NCBI GenBank assembly: GCA_900555795.1
Contig: USMP01000010.1
Location: forward strand, 1 to 12,774
Origin: an uncultured Eubacteriales bacterium
GTDB lineage: Bacteria; Bacillota; Clostridia; Oscillospirales; Oscillospiraceae
Direction: 5' to 3'
Length of the DNA stretch: 12,774 nucleotides
Below are positions 1 to 7,918 of this stretch, piece by piece; the stretch's first letter is position 1, and each line of letters starts with the position of its first letter. Below the pieces are notes generated by a model. That model saw nothing but the letters and a program-made list of their open reading frames with translations. It was not told the origin of the DNA and did not search any database. A program made the translations under genes and the position numbers.

Positions 1-585
1 GCGGCTGTGGGCCGCGGAGGAGCGGGACGGAGAGGCGGTGGCCTTCCGCCTGTACAGCCCCGACGACGAGGACGGTTTCCCCGGCAATCTGGATGTGCTG
101 GTTACATACCAGGTGGAGGGGGATGGGTTGACCATCCGCTATCAGGCCTGTTCCGACCAGGACACGGTGGTCAATCTGACAAACCACGCCTACTTCAATC
201 TGAATGGCGCGGGCCCGGTCAACGACCACACCCTGTGTCTGGCGGCGGAGGAACGGTCTTTGATTTTCGCAGGCCCCGCCCTCTGGGGACGGACCCCTTT
301 GACCACAATTTTGTTCTGACTGCCGGGGAGGGGGCCAAGGCGGTTCTCTGCTCAGAGCGGGCAGGACGCCAGCTGCGGCTGTATACGGATATGCCCGGTG
401 TGCAGCTGTACACAGCGGACGGCCTGCGAGGTGAGGCCCACGGCAGCCGCTGGGGTGTCTGCCTGGAGCCGCAATTTTTTCCGGACACTCCGAACCAGCC
501 CACATTCCCCTCTTGCCGGCTGCGGGCGGGGGAGACCTATGACCACTATATCCGCCTGGTGTGCACTCCGCTGGAGCGGGCATAG
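1..585 (+). pseudogene. galM: Aldose 1-epimerase (galactose mutarotase), 5'-truncated by the window and frameshifted
   Basis: Aldose 1-epimerases interconvert alpha and beta anomers of galactose or glucose in the cytoplasm. The reading frame from base 2 gives family motifs: SPDDEDGFPGNL, then VNLTNHAYFNLNGAG, then DHTLCLAAEE. After about base 250 the homology moves to the next frame, with FDFRRPRPLG, FDHNFVL, the conserved GVCLEPQFFPDTPN segment and a normal C-terminus ending at a TAG at 583-585. Compared with typical family members, about 20 residues are missing between LAAEE and TVFDFR. About ten more seem missing before FDHNFVL. The first gap must have removed 3n+1 bases, because it changes frame. 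The start lies outside the window. The gene is a decayed copy, or else the sequence is faulty; the family call itself is secure. Confidence 0.85.
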
Positions 586-624
586 CGGCGTGGAAGAGAG
601 ATGTCCGCCTGCCGCCCCATTATA

Positions 625-672
625 CCAAACGACTGCCGCCGTCCGGTGATCCGGGCGGCGGCAGCCGTTTGG
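625..672. terminator. Long GC-rich hairpin between convergent genes
   Basis: Bases 625-646 pair with 651-672 around a TGAT loop, with one A/C mismatch and one G-T wobble (plus-strand view). The hairpin starts 40 bases after the galM stop and ends 50 bases before the 3' end of the convergent degV gene, which fits a shared terminator. No T-run follows on either strand, so intrinsic termination is uncertain. The rest of the 586-722 gap shows nothing else. Confidence 0.5.
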
Positions 673-722
673 AGTGGGGGAGAGAATCTGTCTGTGGAAA
701 GAAGGCAAAAAGGCGCTTTCTG

Positions 723-1608
723 CTATTGCTCTGTGGAACTGGGGGTACGGAAGTGGCACAGGACTACAGCCAGGGCGCCGGGGCCGATATGGCAGGAGAC
801 GCTCAGGGAGAGGGGAGCCGCCACAATAGAGTGGCCGGGGAAGGTCTGAGCCACCTCATCGATCCACTCCTGGCGGAGTTGATCCGACACGTGGGAGTAG
901 GCCACCATCAGCTGCATCTCTCCCCGCTGATACAACTCCCGGAAGGGGCCGTCCATATCCGCTTGAATGGCGTCCAGCATAGCGTGGCGGGCAGATTTCA
1001 TGCCCCGCACCTTGCGGAAGGGCACCAGCTTTTCCCCGGCAATGTGGAGAATGGGCTTGATCTGGAGGACGGTTCCCACCATAGCCTCTCCGCTGGAGAG
1101 CCGCCCCCCCTTCTTCAGGTATTCCAGGGTGTCCACAGTGATATAGATGCTGGCCTGGTAGGCGTCCCGCTCCAGGAAGTCCTTGATTTCCCTGGCGGAG
1201 CGCCCCTCCCGGGCCAGGGACAGGGCGTCGTAAACGGACTGCCGCTGGGTAACGGAGATGCGGTGGTTGTCTGCCACCTGAACCCGGCCGCCGAGGCTGT
1301 CCGCCAGGGCGGCGGCGGTGACACAGGAGCCGCTCAGGCCGCTGGACATGGGAATATAAGACCACCTCCTGGTAGGTTTCCAGCAGCTTCTCCCAGGCGC
1401 TGAGCAGATGCCCGGGCTCTACCTGGGAGGTGGACACCTGGGCGCCCTCCTCCAGCAGCTGGAAAAAACGCTGGCGGGACAGATCCACGTCCTCGTGGTA
1501 GACGGTCCCGTTGACGATAAAGGGCATGTGTGCCAGATAAATGCCAAGCTGCTCCGCCTCCTGGGAGGTGATGCCACTGTTGCTGTCGGTCATGATGGCT
1601 GTATCCAT
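723..1608 (-). pseudogene. DegV/FakB-like fatty-acid-binding protein, single-base frameshift
   Basis: DegV-family proteins bind a long-chain fatty acid; characterised members (FakB) present it to the kinase FakA for phosphorylation. The N-terminal part (MDTAIMTDSNSGI, then VSTSQVEPG with the family TSQ motif) is read from the ATG at 1606-1608. An AGGAGA ribosome site lies just upstream. The C-terminal part, from IPMSSGLSG through GPGALAVVL, lies in the next frame. One surplus A at plus-strand 1358 or 1359 explains the break: removing it gives QEVVYIPMSSGLSG and a 294-residue protein of normal family length. In the frame as given, translation leaves homology after QEVVLYSHV and the product loses most of the domain. 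This could be a real recent mutation or a sequencing error. The gene stands alone behind its own promoter, convergent with galM. Confidence 0.85.
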
Positions 1609-1701
1609 GCTCGCTGTTCTCCTCTTTTGATCTGTTGCCCGTGGGGAAGCTGGGGAGTGGTCATTTGTGCTCCCGTGGCAATGGTGTTTGTATGTGGCAA
1701 A

Positions 1702-1718
1702 GAGGCAGAAACTGCCTC
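1702..1718. repeat. Perfect inverted repeat in the degV leader
   Basis: GAGGCAG and CTGCCTC flank a three-base AAA centre. The element sits about 22-38 bases after the predicted degV transcription start, so it could be an operator or a leader hairpin. The regulator is unknown. Confidence 0.45.
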
Positions 1719-1746
1719 AAGATTGGGGCTGAGCCATAATGTTCCT

Positions 1747-1775
1747 ATTATAGCATCCCCTGGTAGGGCCGTCAA
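1747..1775 (-). promoter_or_regulatory. Sigma-A type promoter for the degV-family gene
   Basis: On the minus strand TTGACG (1770-1775) is followed, after exactly 17 bases, by TATAAT (1747-1752). Transcription should start near 1740 and give a leader of about 130 bases before the degV ATG. A 13-bp palindrome, TGCCA-GAT-TGGCA, lies 20 bases upstream at 1795-1807 and could bind a regulator. The 1609-1994 gap holds this promoter, the leader inverted repeat and the hairpin at 1926-1979; I see no gene in it. Confidence 0.8.
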
Positions 1776-1925
1776 ACGCTTTTTCATGGTGTATTGCCAG
1801 ATTGGCACACTTCCTGCATCTATTGTTTCCAGAAAATACGGATTACCACGGGTTTCTTTCCCTGGTGAAAAAGTCCATGAAAAAGGGAGGGATATTCCAC
1901 CCCGCGCAGGTATCTGCTATACAGG

Positions 1926-1979
1926 AAAGGACCCCTGGAGGCAACCGATCCGAGAATCGGCCCCTCCGGGGGTCCCTTT
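1926..1979 (-). terminator. Nested hairpin closing the opp operon
   Basis: Bases 1929-1941 pair with 1963-1975. Inside lies a second stem, 1945-1949 with 1956-1960. AAA (1926-1928) and TTT (1977-1979) can extend the outer stem past a one-base bulge. The hairpin lies 16-69 bases after the last gene of the operon. The T-tract is weak on both strands: TTTCCTGT follows on the minus strand and CTTTAT on the plus strand. The odd base pair in the stem is G-T on the plus strand but A-C on the minus strand, so it may work in both directions. Confidence 0.55.
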
Positions 1980-1994
1980 ATCCGGGGAAAATGC

Positions 1995-2237
1995 CTACAG
2001 ATACAAAAGCAGGAGCCCCGCGCCGCCCAGCAGCAGCAATGCCACCAGTGCCACCGGCAGGATTATGGCCAGCGCGGAGAAGATTATGGCGGGCATGTCG
2101 CCCTTCTCCATCACATCGGACAGCGCCGGCTGCTCCGATGGCTTCCGGGGATCGTATTCCATACCGGGCAGCTGGGTATCCTCCTGCTTGCGCTTGGAGA
2201 GATCAAAAGCCCGGTCAATTCGCTTTTGAAACATCAT
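1995..2237 (-). CDS. 80-residue membrane protein at the end of the opp operon
   Basis: I do not recognise this family. Residues 1-47 are hydrophilic and charged (MMFQKRIDRAFDLSKRKQED near the start). Residues 49-80 are almost entirely hydrophobic up to the last residue, with Pro61 and a GGAG stretch at 71-74. That is one long membrane helix or a tight hairpin. The first ATG (2235-2237) is preferred because a perfect AGGAGG (2246-2251) sits 8 bases before it; the ATG three bases later is also possible. A longer upstream reading in the same frame has low-complexity residues and ignores this ribosome site. The gene begins 65 bases after oppF and precedes the operon hairpin, so it is probably co-transcribed. 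A small hairpin at 2265-2293 lies in that gap and could tune its expression. A role as an accessory subunit of the transporter is inferred from position only. Confidence 0.75.
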   Translation of the reverse strand: MMFQKRIDRAFDLSKRKQEDTQLPGMEYDPRKPSEQPALSDVMEKGDMPAIIFSALAIILPVALVALLLLGGAGLLLLYL

Positions 2238-2302
2238 GGCGCGCCCCTCCTTTCCTGGTATCCTCCGGCTTCCGCAAACTATAGCGGTGCCGGGCAGTTG
2301 CT

Positions 2303-3851
<1,549 letters not shown>

Positions 3852-3859
<8 letters not shown>

Positions 3860-4838
3860 GTCTGTCCTCCTTCTTGGGGTAGAAGCAGCGAATCTGCTGA
3901 TCCTCCGTCACATTGACCAGCTGGGGCTCCTCCTCCCGGCAGCGATCCGTGGCATATTTGCAGCGGGGTGCGAATTTGCAGCCCTTGGGCAGATCCAGAG
4001 GATGGGGTACCGCGCCGGGAATGGCCTCCAGCCGGGTATTGGGAGGCGTATCCAGCCGGGGAATGGACAGCATCAGGCCCTCCGTATAGGGGTGTGAGTA
4101 AATATTCTGATGGAAAATCGTATGGGCGGGAGCAAGTTCCACCACCTGACCGCAGTACATGACGGCCACATCGTCAGCCATCTGGTTGATGACGCCCAGG
4201 TCATGGGTGATAAAGAGCACGGCCGTGTTGTTTTTCTCCTTCAACTCGTTCATCAGCCGCAGGATCTGGGCCTGAATGGTCACGTCCAGCGCGGTGGTGG
4301 GCTCGTCAGCAATCAAGATCTTGGGCTTGCAGGCCAGAGCCATAGCAATCATGACCCGCTGGCGCATACCACCGGAGAGTTGGTGGGGGTACTGCTTGGC
4401 CACGACCTCGGGGTTGGGGATCTTCACATCCCCCAGCAGGTCGATGGCCTTCTTCGCCGCCTCCTGCTTGCTCATGCCCTGATGGATCATCAGGGGCTCG
4501 CTGAGCTGACGGCTGACGGTAAAGACCGGGTTGAGGCTGGTCATAGGCTCCTGGAAAATCACGGAGATGTCGTTGCCGCGGATCTTATACATATCCGAGG
4601 TGGACAGCTTGGTCAGGTCCGTACCCTCAAAGAGGATCTCACCGGAGTCAATATAACCGTTTCCATCCAGCAGGCGCAGAATGCTCATAGCGGACACGCT
4701 CTTGCCGGAGCCCGACTCCCCGACTACGCCCAAAACCTTGCCCGCGTCCACGCAGTAGCTGACGCCGTTGACCGCCTTGACAATACCACGTTTGGTGGTG
4801 AAGAAGGTTTTCAAATTCTTTAATTCCAATAATGCCAT
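3852..4838 (-). CDS. oppD: Peptide ABC transporter ATPase, OppD type
   Basis: This is the second ATPase of the importer, expected to pair with OppF under the OppB-OppC channel. Its 328 residues are the normal length. Visible motifs are Walker A GESGSGKS (40-47), Q-loop Gln96 in [11 protein letters not shown], signature LSGGMRQRV (154-162), Walker [12 protein letters not shown] (Asp178, Glu179) and switch His212. The C-terminal peptide-transporter extension contains [12 protein letters not shown] and cysteines 287, 293, 300 and 318, with C-x5-C-x6-C-x17-C spacing identical to that in OppF. That pattern suggests an iron-sulfur cluster in each subunit, an inference from the family. An AAGGAGGT ribosome site just before the ATG overlaps the oppC stop codon (TAAGGAGG), so the genes are tightly coupled. 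The 3' end overlaps the oppF start by 8 bases. Nothing is inserted here, unlike in its partner OppF. Confidence 0.97.
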
Positions 4839-4849
4839 GTCAAACCTCC

Positions 4850-6700
4850 TTAGCGCTCAGCGGATTTGGGATCGACAGCGTCCCGCAGGGCGTCGCCAAT
4901 CAGGTTAATGCAGATGGTGCAGAGACCGAAGATAGCGGCAGGGAACACCCAGCGCCACCAGAACTGCTGGATCACCACGCTGTTGTTGGCGCCGGTGAGC
5001 ATATTGCCCCAGGTGGGGGTGGGGGGTGAGATGCCGAAGCCCAGGTAACTCAAGGTGGACTCAGTCAGCATGCAGGTGGCAAAGTCCAGGGTGGCCGTCA
5101 CCAGAATCAGAGAGAGCACGTTGGGCAAAATGTGGCGGAATACGATGGAACCCTCCCGCACGCCCATGGCCTTGGCGGCTGTGACGTACTCCTGCTCCCG
5201 CTGGGAGAGGATCTGGGCACGAATGAGCCGGCAGGTTCCGGGCCAGCTGAGGACGCCCAGCACCACCATGATCAGGTACATCCGCTGCTCCACGGAGATG
5301 CGGGTGCCAATGATGGCCGACAAAATCATGGCGAAGGGAAGGAAGGGCAGACCGCCGATGACCTCGGCCACACGCATGACTGCCATGTCCGCAAAACCGC
5401 CGAAGTAGCCGGCCACGCCGCCCAGCAGCACGCCGATAAAGAGAGAAATGATAACCGCCACGGCGCCGACGGTCATTGTCACCTGGCCGCCGTTGACGAT
5501 GCGGGTGAGGATGTCGCGGCCCAGATTGTCAGTGCCGAAGATATAGCCCTTCAGGCCCCAGGTTTTTGCCTCGCCGCTGGTGGTGACAGCGTAATTCTGA
5601 TAGAAACCAGCGAACACGGTCTCAATGTCCTCCGTGTTGACGGAGTCGGGCACCACGCCCTGGCCGTGGACGTTGTCGCCCCAGGACACCACTTCGCCGT
5701 TTTCCAGCAGGGCGGTGTAGTGGTTCAGCCCGCCGTAGAGTTCCACAGGCTTGCTGTCCATCTCCGGCAGCTTCCGCTCGCCATGGGTGGTGTTGCCCCA
5801 GACAATAATGTTGCCGTCGGCGTCAACAGCGGCACAGGTGCTGCCGGTGGCGGCGATGTCAACAATATTGGAGGAGGCGCTTTCGGGAATGGAGGTGAAG
5901 GCGTTGCTGTTCTGCAGACCGGCGTAGACGACAGAGCCGTCGTCCAGCAGGGCGATATAGTTATAGGTGGTCAGGGCAACCTTCTCAATGTGCCCCTGGT
6001 AGGCGCTGCGGACCTGAATGTCCGCCATATTGCTGTTGCCCCAGAGGTACAACTCGCCCTCTTCCGTCAGGGCGGCGGAGAACTGGTAGCCGGCCTCGAT
6101 CTGCTTGATGTGCAGGTTTTCTCCCTTGCGCATGGCACTGGAGATGTCCTGAGGCAGGCGGGCCTGCCCCAGCCGGTCGCTGCCCCAGACATAGATGCCG
6201 CCGTCCTCGTCCATGGCCACAATGTGGTCATAGCCGGCGGCTACCTTTACGATCTTGGCGTCCAACACCTCCTGGGGGATATCAGCCAGATCAATGGTGT
6301 CCGTGATGCGGGTATGGCCCCAGAGGTACAGCTTACCGGTGTCGGACACGCCGACGGCGTAAGTGGTGCCGGGGGCAATGTCCACAATGTGCCCCTCCAA
6401 CTCCTTGGGGACGGAGAGCATATCCATGGAGGGGGGAACGTTGGCCTGGGTATTGTCCTGATAGCCCAGATCCAGAGTATAGAACCGGGGAAAGACCACC
6501 ACAAAGAGGAAGATCAGCAGGAAAACGATGAGACCGGTCATGCCCAGCTTATTGCTCAGAAAGTTGTGCAGGATCATGCGGCCCGGACTTTGCAGCTGCT
6601 CCTCCTCCATAAAACTCCTCTCCCTGTTGCGGTTGCCAAACAGGCGGGAGAAGAAGCCGCCAGAGGACTTGGAGGCGGTATTCTTATTTTTATGAGCCAT
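4850..6700 (-). CDS. oppC: Peptide ABC transporter permease, OppC type, with RCC1-repeat beta-propeller in the first external loop
   Basis: This is one of the two channel subunits. After a basic cytoplasmic N-terminus (1-53) comes helix 1 (about 54-72). Normally FGTDNLGRD follows within a few tens of residues; here it appears only at 388-396. In between lie about seven RCC1-like repeats of 40-48 residues. Their cores are near 105-128, 150-173, 198-221, 238-261, 279-302, 318-341 and 359-382. Each repeat has an xAAGxxHxxAL-like strand, a DG or NG turn and a WG or equivalent ending (LYLWG, IYVWG, IIVWG, VVSWG; repeat 4 ends in YAG). Seven blades suggest a closed propeller. The rest is a standard permease with five further helices and the ATPase-coupling EAA loop (504-529, EYVTAAKAMGV then HILPN). 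Length is 616 residues against about 300 for the family. Topology puts the propeller outside the membrane, facing the peptide-binding lipoprotein. AAGGAGGT precedes the ATG, 17 bases after oppB. Confidence 0.95.
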   Translation of the reverse strand: MAHKNKNTASKSSGGFFSRLFGNRNRERSFMEEEQLQSPGRMILHNFLSNKLGMTGLIVFLLIFLFVVVFPRFYTLDLGYQDNTQANVPPSMDMLSVPKELEGHIVDIAPGTTYAVGVSDTGKLYLWGHTRITDTIDLADIPQEVLDAKIVKVAAGYDHIVAMDEDGGIYVWGSDRLGQARLPQDISSAMRKGENLHIKQIEAGYQFSAALTEEGELYLWGNSNMADIQVRSAYQGHIEKVALTTYNYIALLDDGSVVYAGLQNSNAFTSIPESASSNIVDIAATGSTCAAVDADGNIIVWGNTTHGERKLPEMDSKPVELYGGLNHYTALLENGEVVSWGDNVHGQGVVPDSVNTEDIETVFAGFYQNYAVTTSGEAKTWGLKGYIFGTDNLGRDILTRIVNGGQVTMTVGAVAVIISLFIGVLLGGVAGYFGGFADMAVMRVAEVIGGLPFLPFAMILSAIIGTRISVEQRMYLIMVVLGVLSWPGTCRLIRAQILSQREQEYVTAAKAMGVREGSIVFRHILPNVLSLILVTATLDFATCMLTESTLSYLGFGISPPTPTWGNMLTGANNSVVIQQFWWRWVFPAAIFGLCTICINLIGDALRDAVDPKSAER

Positions 6701-6717
6701 ATTCCAAACCTCCTTCC

Positions 6718-7737
6718 TTACTTGTCCACGCGGACCCGGGGGTCTACCAGACCGTAACTCAGGTCCATGATCAGCGCGCCCACCAAGCTGACCACGCAGT
6801 AAAACATCTGGGTGGCCAGGGCCAGTTCATAGTCGCTGTTCATCAGCGCTTGATAGTAAATCTGGCCCATACCGTTGAGGGTAAAGGTATTTTCAATAAT
6901 GACGGAGCCGCTGAAAATACTGATGAACCAGCCGATGATGACAGTGACGACAGGCAGCAGAGCGTTGCGCCAGGCGTGGGAATAGATGACCACTTTCTCC
7001 CGCAGGCCCTTGGCCCGGGCGGTGCGGATGTAGTCCATGCTCAGCGCGTCGATCATGGCGGCCCGGACATACCGGGTCATGCCGCCCAGGGAGGCAAAGG
7101 TCATAACCAGAATCGGCAGTGTTAAATAGTACAGCCGGTCAAAAAACGCCTTCATGCCCGTATAGGCGGAGCCAGGCGTCTCCATGCCGCTGACGGGGAA
7201 CCACCGCAGGATGACGGCGAACAGCCAGATGAACACCAGGGCCACAATATAGATGGGGATACTGTATCCCACAATGGTGAACACCTGCACGCCATTATCA
7301 ATTTTTCCCTTTTTGTGCACCGCGCAGTAGATGCCCAGCGGGATGGTGATAGCCAAGGCCAGAATCGTGACGAAAACATTCAGAAAGACGGTGTTACGCA
7401 TCCTTGTTGGCAGCACGGCGGACACATCTTTCTTAAAGAAGCTGGAATAGCCGAAGTAGCCCTGCAGCATGCCGTGGTACTCGCCGGTTTGCTTCTCCGG
7501 GGCGAAGCCCATCCAGCGGGCGTAACGCAGGGGCAGGGGGTCGTCCAGACCCAGCTGCTCCCGCAGGTTCAAATACATCTCCTCATAGACCCGGGGGTTG
7601 ACGGAAGCCTTGATCCCCTCCAACTGAACCCGGGCAGGATCGCTGGGAATCAGGTTGTAGAGAGCATACATGAGGAAAGAAAGAAGCAGGAATACGACGA
7701 TCATATAGATGATACGCTTGAAAATATACTTCTTCAT
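6718..7737 (-). CDS. oppB: Peptide ABC transporter permease, OppB type
   Basis: This is the partner channel subunit of OppC in the cytoplasmic membrane, 339 residues and of normal length. The N-terminus MKKYIFKRIIYMIVVFLLLS gives helix 1 and is followed by the family segment IPSDPAR. Five more hydrophobic segments follow (about 115-140, 152-178, 205-220, 258-280 and 308-328). The EAA loop at 235-263 (DYIRTARAKGL then NALLPV) contacts the ATPases, and the end VDPRVRVDK matches the family. I chose the ATG at 7735-7737 because an AAGGAGGG site stands 10 bases upstream. An in-frame ATG 13 codons earlier would place that ribosome site inside the gene. The short gap to oppC (17 bases) supports one transcript. 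Between oppA and oppB lie two hairpins, so oppB-oppF are probably made at a lower level than oppA. No separate convincing promoter was found before oppB. Confidence 0.95.
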   Translation of the reverse strand: MKKYIFKRIIYMIVVFLLLSFLMYALYNLIPSDPARVQLEGIKASVNPRVYEEMYLNLREQLGLDDPLPLRYARWMGFAPEKQTGEYHGMLQGYFGYSSFFKKDVSAVLPTRMRNTVFLNVFVTILALAITIPLGIYCAVHKKGKIDNGVQVFTIVGYSIPIYIVALVFIWLFAVILRWFPVSGMETPGSAYTGMKAFFDRLYYLTLPILVMTFASLGGMTRYVRAAMIDALSMDYIRTARAKGLREKVVIYSHAWRNALLPVVTVIIGWFISIFSGSVIIENTFTLNGMGQIYYQALMNSDYELALATQMFYCVVSLVGALIMDLSYGLVDPRVRVDK

Positions 7738-7795
7738 CGATGCTTTTCCCTCCTTATCGTAGAGAATATCTATCAAAAGCCCACAGAAGGGGAAT

Positions 7796-7807
7796 ATTTT
7801 CGAAAAT
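7796..7807. repeat. 12-bp perfect AT-rich palindrome before oppB
   Basis: ATTTTCGAAAAT is a perfect palindrome lying between the oppA terminator and the oppB ribosome site. It resembles the CodY consensus half-sites but lacks the central spacer base, so I do not call it a CodY box. Confidence 0.25.
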
Positions 7808-7813
7808 TAAAGC

Positions 7814-7851
7814 CAAAAGAAAAAACTGTCCACGCAGTAAAGACAGTTTTT
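7814..7851 (-). terminator. Intrinsic (probably leaky) terminator after oppA
   Basis: On the minus strand a 10-bp stem (7842-7851 with 7821-7830, 11-base loop) is followed by a T-rich run, TTTTTTCTTTT. It lies about 70 bases after the oppA stop and before oppB. Stopping only part of transcription here would leave the binding protein in excess over the membrane subunits, a common arrangement in such operons. The stem ends in A/T tracts on both sides, so it could also act on the plus strand. Confidence 0.8.
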
Positions 7852-7857
7852 CGTAGG

Positions 7858-7883
7858 GAGAAACGGCGGGGCCGCCGTTTTTC
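7858..7883. terminator. First 3' hairpin after oppA
   Basis: AAACGGCG (7861-7868) pairs with CGCCGTTT (7873-7880), and three further pairs extend the stem outward (one is a wobble). On the minus strand no T-run follows directly, so it looks more like a 3'-end stabiliser ahead of the terminator at 7814-7851. On the plus strand the right arm runs into TTTTT. Confidence 0.5.
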
Positions 7884-7918
7884 AGACTAGGGATAGGAAA
7901 TAATGTGTGCGATTAGAC

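Noticed and set aside
561..1403. Plus-strand open frame of 280 codons running from the galM end across degV
   Set aside because: It passes through the intergenic hairpin and mirrors the degV-family sequence. No domain and no ribosome site.
1590..1808. Possible 72-residue protein upstream of degV on the minus strand
   Set aside because: It starts upstream of the predicted degV promoter and covers it, has no ribosome site, and has no sensible composition.
5132..6757. Plus-strand open frame of 541 codons opposite oppC
   Set aside because: It is an antisense shadow of a GC-rich gene, with Gly/Val/Ala/His bias and no family motif. The RCC1 and permease motifs lie on the minus strand.
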